Source of the DNA: Lachnospiraceae bacterium UBA4316
Lineage (GTDB): Bacteria; Bacillota; Clostridia; Lachnospirales; Lachnospiraceae
Length of the DNA: 18,519 nucleotides
Assembly (NCBI GenBank): GCA_002394535.1
Contig: DGUG01000076.1
Span: forward strand, 1 to 18,519
Reading direction: 5' to 3'
The notes under the pieces are model-generated. The model saw only the letters and a list, made by a program, of their open reading frames with translations. It made no database searches and had not been told where the DNA came from. The translations under genes and the position numbers were made by a program. Position 1 is the stretch's first letter. Each line of letters opens with the position of its first letter. This document shows, one piece after another, positions 7,381-17,308 of the stretch.

Positions 7381-10300
7381 ATGGAAAAAAACATTGTAAC
7401 GGTTGACGGAAACGGAGCCTGCGCGTCCGTCGCCTATGAATTTACGGAGGTTGCGGCCATATATCCGATAACGCCTTCCTCCCCTATGGCAGCCAAAACA
7501 GATGAATGGGCGGCAAAGGGCAGACAGAATATGTTCGGAATGCCGGTAAGGCTTGTGGAGATGCAGTCGGAGGCAGGGGCAATAGGAGCGGTTCACGGAG
7601 CACTTCAGACCGGTTCTCTTGCCACAACATATACTTCGAGCCAGGGACTTATGCTTATGATTCCGACTTTATACAGGATCACAGGTGAGCATCTTCCGGC
7701 AGTCCTTCATATAGCCGCAAGAACGGTGGGAACCCATGCCATGAGTATCTTCGGGGATCACTCCGATGTTATGGCATGCAGACAGATAGGACTCGCGATG
7801 ATTTGTTCGGGGAGCGTCCAGGAGGCTGCGGATCTTGCTGCTGTAGCACACCTGTGTGCCGTAAAGGGAAAAGTTCCCTTCATGCATTTTTTTGACGGAT
7901 TCCGTACTTCCCATGAGATGTCAAGAATTGAAATGCCGGATGTCAAAAAGCTGTCGGCGCTTATGGATGAAGAAGCTCTTAATGATTTTCGATCTCATGC
8001 GCTTAATCCGGAACATCCGATGCTTCGCAATACGGTACAGAACGATGATGTTTATTTTCAGTTCCGTGAGGCAAACAACAAGTGTTACAACGAGCTGTCG
8101 GATATTATAGAAGATTATATGAGCCGCGTTTCGGAAGTTGTCGGACGCGAGTATAAGCCATATCAGTATTATGGTTCGGAAAATGCAACGGACATCATAA
8201 TAGCGATGGGATCTGTTTGCGGAACAATAGAGGAAACCATTGATGCCCTCAACAAAAGAGGGCGCAAATGCGGTCTCCTTCAGATACATATGTACCGCCC
8301 GTTTGATATCGGCAAATTTATCGCGGCGATACCGAAGAGCGTTAAGAGAATAGCCGTCCTTGACAGATGCAAGGAAATGGGGGCAGCGGGCGAACCCTTA
8401 TATGTTGATGTATGTACAGCGATATTTAACTCCGGAAGGGAAATCAAAGTCATAGGCGGACGTTACGGGCTCTCCTCCAAGGATACCAACCCTGCCCAGA
8501 TAGTTGCGGTCTATGATAATCTTGCTTCTTCAAAGCCGGTAAACAGCTTTACGATAGGTATTGAGGATGATGTTACGCACCTGTCGCTTACGGTTAACGA
8601 ACTTGATTTTGAGGTCGGCTCTCCTGATATGATCTGCTGTAAGTTCTGGGGACTCGGCGGCGACGGAACGGTGGGAGCCAATCATAATACTGCAAAGATC
8701 CTCGGCGACCTTGCGGATATGTATTCACAGGCTTATTTTGAGTATGATGCCAAGAAATCCTTCGGGGTTACCAAGTCAAACCTGAGGTTTTCGAAGAAGC
8801 CCATCAGGGGAAGTTATTATGTAAAATCAGGGGATATAGTTGCATGCCACAACCAGAGTTTTATAAAACAGTATGATGTTGCGGCGGAGGTCAAGAAGGG
8901 TGGAATTTTCCTTCTTAACTGCACATGGTCCGACGAGGAGCTTGAAAGCGAGCTGCCTAACAGAGTTAAGAGGCTTCTTGCCAAGAAAAAAGCCAGACTC
9001 TTTGTCATTAACGCAACTGCCATAGCGGAGGATCTCGGGCTCGGAAGCCATACGAACACCGTTCTGCAGGCTGCGTTCTTCAAGATATCGAACCTCCTTC
9101 CGATTGATACTGCAATAGCCGAAATGAAGGCTGCGGCGGAAAAAGCGTATTTCACCAAGGGAAGCAAAATAGTTAAAATGAACACGGATGCGATAGATGC
9201 GGGAGCGCAGAATGTCCATGAGGTCAGTGTACCGCCTGAATGGGCGCTTCTTACGGATGAGGAGATCGCAAAAACCCCTGATGCACCGGCTGTCGTTAAC
9301 GAAGTATGCGATTACATTAACAGGCAAAAGGGTAATGACCTTCCGGTATCGGCATTTGTGGACAGAATGGACGGATCGATTGAAATGGGTCTTACCGCCT
9401 ACGAGAAGCGGGGGATTGCTGTTTCAACCCCGAAGTGGGACAAGGATAAGTGTCTTCAGTGTAATATGTGTTCGTTTGTGTGTCCTCACGCAGCCATCAG
9501 ACCCCATCTTCTTGATGAGGATGAGGTAAAAAATGCTCCGGATTCAATGCAGATTGCGGATACAAAACCTGCGGGGCCGTACAAATACACTCTTACTGTT
9601 TCGGAGTTTGACTGTACGGGGTGCGGCAGCTGTGTTGCAAGCTGCCCTGCAAAAGAGAAGGCTATTACGATGGGGCCGGCAGAGCTTACGGATGAAGCCC
9701 GCAAGGAATGGGATTATTCCCTTACAATAACTAAAAAAGAGGGGGCATACAACAAATATACACTTAAGGGAAGCCAGTTTGAGAGGCCTCTTCTTGAATT
9801 CTCGGCTGCATGCGCGGGCTGCGGCGAAACACCTTATGCCAAGCTTATGACACAACTCTTCGGCGACAGGGTCTACTGGGCAAACGGAACAGGATGCTCA
9901 CAGGCGTGGGGTGCAACCTATCCGGGAATCCCGTACACCGTTAACGAAAGAGGTTTCGGGCCTGCATGGACCAATTCCCTGTTTGAAAATAATGCGGAGC
10001 TGATGCTCGGTATTTATCTGTCTGTTACCCAGCAGCGCTCCCTTGCCAGGAAGAAGGTAGGAGAGCTTCTTGAAAAGAGTGAAGACGGGCAGATCAAAGA
10101 GGCTTGCCAAAACTATATTGATTCCTTCGATGATTATGACAGGTCGCGTAAAGCCTCAGACGAGCTTACTGATCTATTGAAGAAATCGGATGATCCTTCA
10201 AACCGTGCTCTTACAGACTCAATACTTAAGCGGAGCGACTGCCTTGCAAGAAAATCATTCTGGATGTATGGCGGTGACGGATGGGCATATGACATAGGCT

Positions 10301-10893
10301 TCGGCGGACTGGATCACGTCATAGCTTCTGGTGCAAATATTAATACTCTTGTTATTGATACGGAAGTATATTCCAATACGGGAGGACAGAGCTCAAAAGC
10401 AACACAGATAGGTGCGGTGGCACAGTTTGCCTCATCAGGCAAGAAGACAAGGAAGAAGGATCTGGGGGCCATATTTATGACATACGGAAACGTGTATGTC
10501 GCATCGGTTTCCATGGGAGCAAATCCGAACCAGCTATTAAAGGTTCTTAAAGAAGCCGAGGAGTATGACGGGCCTTCCGTAATAATCGCGTATACACCGT
10601 GCATTACCCATGGTATAAAAGCCGGAATGGGCGCTTCGCAGGAAGAGATGAAAAGAGCCGTTGAGAGCGGATACTGGACACTTTATCATTATGATCCGAG
10701 GCTTGACAATCCGCTGGTGGTAGACTCAAAGGAGCCTTCCCTTGACTATGAGGAGTTCCTGTCCGGAGAGACCAGATACTCATCCCTTAAGAAGACGTTC
10801 CCCGAAAATGCAAAGGAATTGTTTGCTATCGGGGCCGAGGACGCGGGGAAGCGATACAGGCATTATAAGGCTATGGAGAATAATAAAAAATAA
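7381..10893 (+). CDS. nifJ: Pyruvate:ferredoxin (flavodoxin) oxidoreductase, single-chain
   Basis: Cytoplasmic enzyme converting pyruvate and CoA to acetyl-CoA and CO2 while reducing ferredoxin or flavodoxin. At 1170 residues it is full length for the single-chain homodimeric form. The N-terminal domain begins with the usual VDGNGACASVAYEFTEVAAIYPITPSSPMA. The ferredoxin-like domain carries two 4Fe-4S motifs, C691/C694/C697/C701 and C745/C748/C751/C755. The proximal cluster ligands are C811, C814, C839 and C1074. Thiamine diphosphate binding is shown by GDGWAYDIG (965-973) with N999 in SNTGGQ. All expected residues are present, so it should be active. GAGGA at 7369-7373 supports the start. 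Its place after an acyl-CoA synthetase fusion suggests linked CoA chemistry, but nifJ is also a general housekeeping enzyme in fermenting clostridia. Confidence 0.97.
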   Translation: MEKNIVTVDGNGACASVAYEFTEVAAIYPITPSSPMAAKTDEWAAKGRQNMFGMPVRLVEMQSEAGAIGAVHGALQTGSLATTYTSSQGLMLMIPTLYRITGEHLPAVLHIAARTVGTHAMSIFGDHSDVMACRQIGLAMICSGSVQEAADLAAVAHLCAVKGKVPFMHFFDGFRTSHEMSRIEMPDVKKLSALMDEEALNDFRSHALNPEHPMLRNTVQNDDVYFQFREANNKCYNELSDIIEDYMSRVSEVVGREYKPYQYYGSENATDIIIAMGSVCGTIEETIDALNKRGRKCGLLQIHMYRPFDIGKFIAAIPKSVKRIAVLDRCKEMGAAGEPLYVDVCTAIFNSGREIKVIGGRYGLSSKDTNPAQIVAVYDNLASSKPVNSFTIGIEDDVTHLSLTVNELDFEVGSPDMICCKFWGLGGDGTVGANHNTAKILGDLADMYSQAYFEYDAKKSFGVTKSNLRFSKKPIRGSYYVKSGDIVACHNQSFIKQYDVAAEVKKGGIFLLNCTWSDEELESELPNRVKRLLAKKKARLFVINATAIAEDLGLGSHTNTVLQAAFFKISNLLPIDTAIAEMKAAAEKAYFTKGSKIVKMNTDAIDAGAQNVHEVSVPPEWALLTDEEIAKTPDAPAVVNEVCDYINRQKGNDLPVSAFVDRMDGSIEMGLTAYEKRGIAVSTPKWDKDKCLQCNMCSFVCPHAAIRPHLLDEDEVKNAPDSMQIADTKPAGPYKYTLTVSEFDCTGCGSCVASCPAKEKAITMGPAELTDEARKEWDYSLTITKKEGAYNKYTLKGSQFERPLLEFSAACAGCGETPYAKLMTQLFGDRVYWANGTGCSQAWGATYPGIPYTVNERGFGPAWTNSLFENNAELMLGIYLSVTQQRSLARKKVGELLEKSEDGQIKEACQNYIDSFDDYDRSRKASDELTDLLKKSDDPSNRALTDSILKRSDCLARKSFWMYGGDGWAYDIGFGGLDHVIASGANINTLVIDTEVYSNTGGQSSKATQIGAVAQFASSGKKTRKKDLGAIFMTYGNVYVASVSMGANPNQLLKVLKEAEEYDGPSVIIAYTPCITHGIKAGMGASQEEMKRAVESGYWTLYHYDPRLDNPLVVDSKEPSLDYEEFLSGETRYSSLKKTFPENAKELFAIGAEDAGKRYRHYKAMENNKK

Positions 10894-10906
10894 TACGGAC
10901 TTATAC

Positions 10907-10911
10907 GGAGG
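10907..10911 (+). promoter_or_regulatory. Ribosome binding site supporting a GTG start
   Basis: GGAGG lies 8 bases before the GTG at 10920. No better-placed ATG exists nearby, and translation from this GTG gives a natural basic-then-hydrophobic N-terminus, so the GTG is taken as the start. Confidence 0.65.
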
Positions 10912-10919
10912 ATTAGAAG

Positions 10920-13067
10920 GTGAAGAATCATTTGCCCCAAATAGGATATGGGAGATTCCGTAACAGTAAGTATCATATTGTTTTATGTATTATCGGCATT
11001 CTTGCAAACGTGCTGCCGGCATTTGCCTCGGCACGCTTGGGAATGCCTTTTTATCTTGATACGATAGGAACAATAGGAACCGCGATCCTGGGAGGAGTAT
11101 TTCCCGGAATTGTGGTAGCTGTTGTGTCGAATGCGCTGTGCATGATGTTTAACCATGACGCAATGTATTTTGCGTTTATAAATGCGCTTGTAGCAATTTA
11201 CTCTTCATGGTTTAGCAGAAAATACACCATGAAAAAGATAGGGAGTATACTCATATATACGGCAAATATCGCAGCAGGATGCGGTGTTTTGTCTGCGTTT
11301 GTCCAGCAATGGATGTTCGGGGAGGCACAAAACGTGTCTGTCGGGGATATGACGACGGCGCTTTCCACCGCGCTGAAGATGCCCTATATTCTGTCACTTG
11401 TATTTGTCAGTATTCTTGTCAATCTGCTTGATAAAGGATTTTCAATTACCATAGCGCTTCTGGCAGCAAGATTTGTCCCACAGGATTTGAAAGAAAAACT
11501 AATAGAGGCTGACTGGAAACAAAAACCACTGTCAAAAGATGAACTCGTAGCTATGAGAAAATGGAGCAGGGGCGTAAACCGTTCAATCTGGAAGAGGATG
11601 ACGGTTACCCTTGTCGTTGTTACAATGCTTGCGATAATCCTAATGGGAGGAATAGGAGTTCAGCTGTATTTTGAGAATGAGAAGGATGCCAAGACCGTCG
11701 CGGCAAAAAAAGCTGCGGAGTTTGCCGCTGAGATTGTAGATGCCGACAGGATAGATGAATTCATAAGGGACGGAAGAGCTGCCGAGGGATATGAAGAAAC
11801 CGAGGATATGTTATACAGGATTAGAGATAACGCTCAGGGGGTCAAATATCTCTACGTGATCAAGATAGAAGATGACGGCTGCTATGTTGCATTTGATCTT
11901 GAGACCGAAGACACCCCGCCGTACCTGCCGGGGGATGTGATCGAATTTGAGGAGGCATTTGAGCCATATTTGCCGGCGCTATTTGCAGGTGAGGAAATAG
12001 ACCCTATAGAGTCGGATGATATTTCGGGATGGGTTCAGACTGTATATTATCCCATAAGGAATGAACAGGGAGTTACAAAAGGTTATGTCGGTGCCGATGT
12101 TTCCCTTGAATACATGGCAGGGACGATGAGTGCATTTGTTACTAAAGTTCTGCTGATACTGGCGGGTTTTCTGATATTGATCCTCGCATACGGAATGTGG
12201 ACTACAAGCATATATTCCGTTTATCCGGTAGGAAGCATCGCACTATCTGTTGATGAACTGGCAAGAGTAGGGGATGACCAGAAGAGACTTGATGAGAGTG
12301 TTCGGAATATTCGTGCACTTGATATACACACCGGAGATGAGGTTGAGAAGCTCTATGAGGCTATATGCACCATGGCACTTAACCAGGCCGAACAGATGCG
12401 CACAGTCAGACATTTTTCCGAGGCTACTGCGCAGATGCAGGACGGTCTTATCATAACCATGGCGGATATGGTGGAAAACAGAGATTCAGACACCGGTGCC
12501 CACATACAAAAAACGGCTGCATATGTCCGGATAATAGCGGAAGGCTTACAGAAAAAAGGGTATTACTCCGAGAAGATTACTCCCAAATTCATATCGGATA
12601 TAGTAAGATCCGCACCGCTTCATGATGTGGGCAAAATAAATATACCCGACGAGGTTTTAAATAAGCCCGGAAAACTTACGGATGAAGAGTTTGAGATAAT
12701 GAAGACTCATACGAGTGCGGGCAAGAAAATAATTGAAAAGGCTATAAATACAATACACGGAGAAAACTATCTCAAAGAGGCCAGAAATATGGCTGCATAT
12801 CATCATGAAAGATGGGATGGCAAGGGATATCCGGAAGGTCTTCACGGCGAAGTGATCCCTCTGTCGGCCAGAATAATGGCTGTAGCCGATGTATTTGATG
12901 CCCTGACATCTCCCCGTGTTTATAAACCGGCCTTCCCTCTGGAAAAGGCTCTTTCGATCATAGAAGAAGGATCGGGAACCCAGTTTGATCCAAAATGCGT
13001 TGAAGTCTTTATGGATAACCTTGCGGATGCCAAGATCATTCTCAAAAAATACAATCAGTTTGAATAA
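10920..13067 (+). CDS. Multi-pass membrane HD-GYP protein, predicted cyclic-di-GMP phosphodiesterase
   Basis: 715 residues with a GTG start. Residues 15-195 contain about five membrane helices and a motif (MPFYLDTIGTIGTAILGG) like integral-membrane sensor or ECF S-component-like domains. A further helix spans 227-250. The segment 251-408 is probably outside the membrane and resembles a Cache-type ligand-binding domain (YLYVIKIEDDG, PIRNEQGVTKGYVGADVS). A last helix (410-430) leads through a HAMP-like or helical linker to a C-terminal HD-GYP domain (about 505-715). That domain keeps H568/D569 with G571/K572 (HDVGK), HHERWDGKGYP (628-638) including G636-Y637-P638, and VFDALTS. These are the metal-binding and signature residues of cyclic-di-GMP hydrolases, so activity is plausible. 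Some HD-GYP enzymes prefer other cyclic dinucleotides. There is no GGDEF domain. It heads the signalling block and lies 26 nt from both neighbours. Confidence 0.88.
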   Translation: MKNHLPQIGYGRFRNSKYHIVLCIIGILANVLPAFASARLGMPFYLDTIGTIGTAILGGVFPGIVVAVVSNALCMMFNHDAMYFAFINALVAIYSSWFSRKYTMKKIGSILIYTANIAAGCGVLSAFVQQWMFGEAQNVSVGDMTTALSTALKMPYILSLVFVSILVNLLDKGFSITIALLAARFVPQDLKEKLIEADWKQKPLSKDELVAMRKWSRGVNRSIWKRMTVTLVVVTMLAIILMGGIGVQLYFENEKDAKTVAAKKAAEFAAEIVDADRIDEFIRDGRAAEGYEETEDMLYRIRDNAQGVKYLYVIKIEDDGCYVAFDLETEDTPPYLPGDVIEFEEAFEPYLPALFAGEEIDPIESDDISGWVQTVYYPIRNEQGVTKGYVGADVSLEYMAGTMSAFVTKVLLILAGFLILILAYGMWTTSIYSVYPVGSIALSVDELARVGDDQKRLDESVRNIRALDIHTGDEVEKLYEAICTMALNQAEQMRTVRHFSEATAQMQDGLIITMADMVENRDSDTGAHIQKTAAYVRIIAEGLQKKGYYSEKITPKFISDIVRSAPLHDVGKINIPDEVLNKPGKLTDEEFEIMKTHTSAGKKIIEKAINTIHGENYLKEARNMAAYHHERWDGKGYPEGLHGEVIPLSARIMAVADVFDALTSPRVYKPAFPLEKALSIIEEGSGTQFDPKCVEVFMDNLADAKIILKKYNQFE

Positions 13068-13093
13068 AAAGGGACAAAGGGAACTTAACAGGT

Positions 13094-16000
13094 ATGAATG
13101 TTAAAGCGATAAAACCGATAATCTTCATAATAATGCTGGCGGCGTTTGTAAATCTGCCCGTAAGCAGCGTAAATGCGGAGGAGAATAAAACAGGAGGAGG
13201 CTACGCAGCTTCCCGTCAGATCGAGGGAGTAGGATATACCAGTGAGATTTACGATGCCACAAACGGGCTTCCTACCTCGGATGCGAATTTTATTCTCGGA
13301 GCCAGTAACGGATATGTATGGATCGGCGGATACAGCGGCATTATTAGATATGACGGCTCGGTATTTGAAAGACTTGATACCGCGGACGGTCTTACAAGCG
13401 GAAGAGGCTTTATGGAGGACTCATACGGCAGAGTATGGGTCGCAACCAATGATAACGGTGTAGTTGTAATCGACAATGATAATACCGTACATATAACCTA
13501 CAAAGACGGTCTTACATCATCATCCATAAGAGCATTTGCCGAGGACAAGGAAGGAAATGTTTATGTGGGGTCTACAGCCGGAGTCTGCTATGTTGATGCC
13601 GATATGAAGGTTCATCAGGTCGATGACGAACGTATCAACAACGAAAGGATATTTAAACTTGATGCGGATATTAACGGGACGATATACGGTCAGACAAAGG
13701 GCGGTGCGATCTTTGCGATAGAATCCGGCAGTATCGTTGAATATTACACCAGCAGGGATCTGGGTGTGGATAAGATTACAACAATAATGGCGGACCCGAT
13801 GGTTTCCCAAAAGGTATATATAGGAACTGAGGGTTCAGATATTTACTACGGAAATTTCGGGGATGATTTTTCGAAACTAAAGCGTATCTCTGTGTACCCT
13901 CTGGAGAATACTCACTGGATCAATTATGACTGTGACAGGGTATGGATATCTTCCTCAACAGTAATGGGATATCTTGATGAGGGAGATTCATTCCATGTTT
14001 TGGATCATACTCCTATGGACAGTGCAATAGAGATGATCACATCCGACTATCAGGGTAATCTGTGGGTCGCATCTTCAACTCAGGGAGTAATGAAGATTGT
14101 AACCAATAATTTTCTTGATATGGTAAGAGAGTCCGGAATAGAACCGGATGTTGTAAATGCCACATGCCTTCATAACGGATCATTGTATGTCGGGTGCGAC
14201 GGCGGTCTTCAGATTGTTGATGCCGGCGGTCATGCAATAGCCTCCAACGATCTGATCGAATACATGAAGGGATCAAGGATCAGGTGTATTTCCGAGGACG
14301 GCAAAGGTAACCTTTGGCTCTCGACTTTCACAAAGGATCTGGGTCTTGTATGTTATAGCAGTGATGGAAAAATCACTAATTTTACAGTCGATTCCGGACT
14401 TCCGAGTAATGAAGTAAGGTGTGCTCTTGAAGCATCTGACGGATCGATCATGGTTGGAACAAACGGAGGCCTTGCTGTTATAAAGGGCGGAAGTGTTTCT
14501 AAGATGGTAGGGGCGGATTCCGGAGTTAAGAATACGGTATTTCTGACTGTTGCCGAAGGAGACAAAGGAGAAATATATGTCGGTACAGACGGAGACGGAA
14601 TATATGTAATCAACGGATCCGATATCAAGGTGATAGGACGTGATGACGGCCTTACGAGCGATGTTGTCATGAGGATCAAGAAGGACGAGGATAAGGGATT
14701 ATACTGGATCATTACGTCTAACTCCATAGAATATATGAAGGACGGCGTGATAAAGAATGTAGAATCGTTTCCGTATAACAATAATTACGACCTGTACTAT
14801 GATGATAATGACAATCTCTGGGTCCTCTCATCCTTCGGCGTTTATTGTGTAGACAAAGATGACATGATAGAGGATAAGGTTAGTGATTACAAGCTTTATA
14901 CCGCTGCAAACGGGCTGACCAATATTCCCACATCCAACTCATACAGCGCCCTTGATGGGAAAGGTAATCTGTACATATCGGGAAGGGATGGTGTCAGCAA
15001 AGTCAATATCAATGATTTTTACGATGGCACCGCTGCTGTTCAGCTTTATGTAAGCTCAGTCACTTTCAACAATTCTCCGATTACAGCCGATGAAAACGGC
15101 GTTTATACGATTCCGGCGGGACTTGGTCGAATCCAGATAACTCCGGCGGTTTTGGATTATACAATGTCCAATCCTATGGTAAGAGTATTTCTCGAGGGAA
15201 GTGAAGATGAAGGAATAACGGTTGAGAGAAGTAAACTGTCAACTCTTGAGTATACAGGACTTGATTACGGAAACTACACACTTCATATACAGATAGTGGA
15301 TAGTAATCTTGGCGAGGTGATCCAGGATGAAACCTTTGGCTTTGTCAAGGAACCGCGGTTTACCGAGCTTCTAATAGTCAGGATCATGACGGTTGTTCTT
15401 ATAGCGCTTTTGTTCGGTCTGTTTGTATGGCGTCTTATGACCGGAACTGTTATCAGGCGTCAGTACGAGGAAATCAGAGCCGCAAGAGATGAAGCAGAGC
15501 GCGCAAACAGTGCCAAGTCGCGATTCCTTGCCAATATGTCACACGAGATCAGGACACCCATCAATACCATCATGGGTATGGATGAAATGATACTTCGTGA
15601 GGACTCAACAAATGTACCGCAGGGATACTTTATGTCGGTGGTAAACTACGCACTGGATATCAGAAATGCAAGTGAGTCCCTTCTCGGTCTGATAAATGAC
15701 CTTCTCGATATATCCAAGATCGAGTCGGGGAAAATGCATCTTGTGGAGCAGGAATATGATACAGCAGAACTCCTAAGATCCATAGTTACTATGATCAGAG
15801 TCAGGAGCAATGAAAAGGAACTGAAGTTTGATGTTGTTATTGATGAGATGATGCCTTCCCGACTGTATGGTGATTCCGGCAAGATCAAGCAGATCTTACT
15901 GAACCTTCTTACCAATGCTGTCAAGTATACGGATTACGGAGGATTTACCCTTAAGGTCAGCATGGATGGAAGAGAGGATGATTCCTGTGATCTGCGGTTT

Positions 16001-17308
16001 TCGGTAAAGGATACCGGTATAGGAGTCAAGCCCGAAGATATGGATAAACTCTTTACGGCATATGAAAGGCTAGATGAGGAAAAGAACAGCACGATACAGG
16101 GAACGGGACTCGGACTTGATATTTCCAGAAGATTCGCGGAACTGATGGGCGGAAAACTCTGGTGTGAAAGTCAATACGGGGAGGGTTCCGAATTTGTCCT
16201 GACAGTAGCTCAGAAGATCGCTGATGTAACTCCTATCGGGGAATTTACCGAAAGGGATGATTCGGATGTCAAGGGACCATATGTGCCTCAGTTTGTTGCA
16301 CCTGATGCCGACGTTCTGGTCGTGGATGATAATCCTATGAACCTGAATGTCATAAAGGGACTCCTAAAGGCCACAAAAGTGTTTGTTACCACGGCAGCAA
16401 GCGGAGAGGAGTGTCTCGAAAAGCTTAAATACGGAACATTTAATATAGTTCTGCTCGATCACATGATGCCCGGAATGGACGGCGTTGAAACTGTCGGGCG
16501 CATAAGGGAGACCATGCCCGACCTGCCGGTGTATGCACTTACAGCAAATTCCGCAGCCGGAGAAGAATTCTATAAATCAAAGGGATTTAATGGATATCTG
16601 GCAAAGCCTATTGACAGCAGAACTCTTGAGCGAACCATCATGAAACACCTTCCGGAAGAGATAATGCAAAAGGCAACAGAGGAAGATGCGGTTGAAGACC
16701 TTGCCGAACTTCCGGATACAATTTCATGGGTAAATGAAGTAGAAGATCTGTCCGTGGAAGAAGGGGTCAAAAATTCAGGCGGGATCACTTCGTTCATTAA
16801 TGCGCTTCATATGTTTGCCGACACTCTTGAGTCAAGCTCAAAGGTTATAGAAGATGCATATAACGCTGAGGATCTAAAATTGTTTACGGTCAAGGTACAT
16901 TCGCTGAAAACTTCTGCGAGAATAATCGGAGCGCAGAAACTGTCAAAACTTGCAGAACGGCTTGAAGAGGCCGGGAACAAGGGTGAGAACGACTTTATAC
17001 GGGAGAATACCGCAGTGCTGCTGAAGCAGTACAGAGATTTTAAGGATAAGCTTGCACGGCTCGGGCAGGATAATAAAACCGGTCCCGATAATAGGGAAAA
17101 CATTCCCGAGGAAGAACTCAATGATGCATATGAAGCTCTTCGTGAGGTAATACCCCAGATGGATTACGATTCGGTTGAGATGATAATACAACAACTTGAG
17201 GGATACCGGCTTCCCGAAGAGGATGAGACAAGAATAAAGGAACTAAAGGCACTGCTCAAAACATTTGATTGGGAAAAGATGGAGGATTTGATCAGCAATG
17301 GTAGATAA
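13094..17308 (+). CDS. Hybrid sensor histidine kinase: beta-propeller sensor, HisKA, HATPase, receiver, HPt
   Basis: 1404 residues. A signal sequence (1-28, likely cut after VNA) precedes repeated propeller blades (about 40-640; for example VWIGGYSGI, VWVATNDNGV, LWVASSTQGV, IYVGTDGDGIYV) and a Y_Y_Y-like beta domain (about 645-755). One membrane helix (759-783) follows. Cytoplasmic parts are HisKA with H817 in SHEIRTP; HATPase with N937/N941, DTGIG (973-977) and GTGLG (1003-1007); a receiver with D1078/D1079, phospho-acceptor D1122 and K1171; and an HPt domain with H1269 in HSLKTSARIIGA. All phosphorelay residues are present. A helical tail (1336-1404) has no clear family. The layout resembles the hybrid two-component carbohydrate sensors of Bacteroidetes, but the AraC output is replaced by HPt, so phosphate should pass to a separate protein. 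The downstream regulator gene overlaps it by 11 nt and is the likely partner. The ligand is unknown. Confidence 0.92.
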   Translation: MNVKAIKPIIFIIMLAAFVNLPVSSVNAEENKTGGGYAASRQIEGVGYTSEIYDATNGLPTSDANFILGASNGYVWIGGYSGIIRYDGSVFERLDTADGLTSGRGFMEDSYGRVWVATNDNGVVVIDNDNTVHITYKDGLTSSSIRAFAEDKEGNVYVGSTAGVCYVDADMKVHQVDDERINNERIFKLDADINGTIYGQTKGGAIFAIESGSIVEYYTSRDLGVDKITTIMADPMVSQKVYIGTEGSDIYYGNFGDDFSKLKRISVYPLENTHWINYDCDRVWISSSTVMGYLDEGDSFHVLDHTPMDSAIEMITSDYQGNLWVASSTQGVMKIVTNNFLDMVRESGIEPDVVNATCLHNGSLYVGCDGGLQIVDAGGHAIASNDLIEYMKGSRIRCISEDGKGNLWLSTFTKDLGLVCYSSDGKITNFTVDSGLPSNEVRCALEASDGSIMVGTNGGLAVIKGGSVSKMVGADSGVKNTVFLTVAEGDKGEIYVGTDGDGIYVINGSDIKVIGRDDGLTSDVVMRIKKDEDKGLYWIITSNSIEYMKDGVIKNVESFPYNNNYDLYYDDNDNLWVLSSFGVYCVDKDDMIEDKVSDYKLYTAANGLTNIPTSNSYSALDGKGNLYISGRDGVSKVNINDFYDGTAAVQLYVSSVTFNNSPITADENGVYTIPAGLGRIQITPAVLDYTMSNPMVRVFLEGSEDEGITVERSKLSTLEYTGLDYGNYTLHIQIVDSNLGEVIQDETFGFVKEPRFTELLIVRIMTVVLIALLFGLFVWRLMTGTVIRRQYEEIRAARDEAERANSAKSRFLANMSHEIRTPINTIMGMDEMILREDSTNVPQGYFMSVVNYALDIRNASESLLGLINDLLDISKIESGKMHLVEQEYDTAELLRSIVTMIRVRSNEKELKFDVVIDEMMPSRLYGDSGKIKQILLNLLTNAVKYTDYGGFTLKVSMDGREDDSCDLRFSVKDTGIGVKPEDMDKLFTAYERLDEEKNSTIQGTGLGLDISRRFAELMGGKLWCESQYGEGSEFVLTVAQKIADVTPIGEFTERDDSDVKGPYVPQFVAPDADVLVVDDNPMNLNVIKGLLKATKVFVTTAASGEECLEKLKYGTFNIVLLDHMMPGMDGVETVGRIRETMPDLPVYALTANSAAGEEFYKSKGFNGYLAKPIDSRTLERTIMKHLPEEIMQKATEEDAVEDLAELPDTISWVNEVEDLSVEEGVKNSGGITSFINALHMFADTLESSSKVIEDAYNAEDLKLFTVKVHSLKTSARIIGAQKLSKLAERLEEAGNKGENDFIRENTAVLLKQYRDFKDKLARLGQDNKTGPDNRENIPEEELNDAYEALREVIPQMDYDSVEMIIQQLEGYRLPEEDETRIKELKALLKTFDWEKMEDLISNGR

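Noticed and set aside
6754..7596. 280-codon open frame on the minus strand
   Set aside because: It lies wholly antisense to the conserved C-terminal part of the fusion gene and the start of nifJ, and its translation is Cys/His/Arg-rich with no recognisable domain.
13250..15000. Propeller-blade repeats as a DNA repeat array
   Set aside because: The similarity is between protein blades (GxLWVGTxxG-like); the DNA has diverged and shows no tandem nucleotide repeat.
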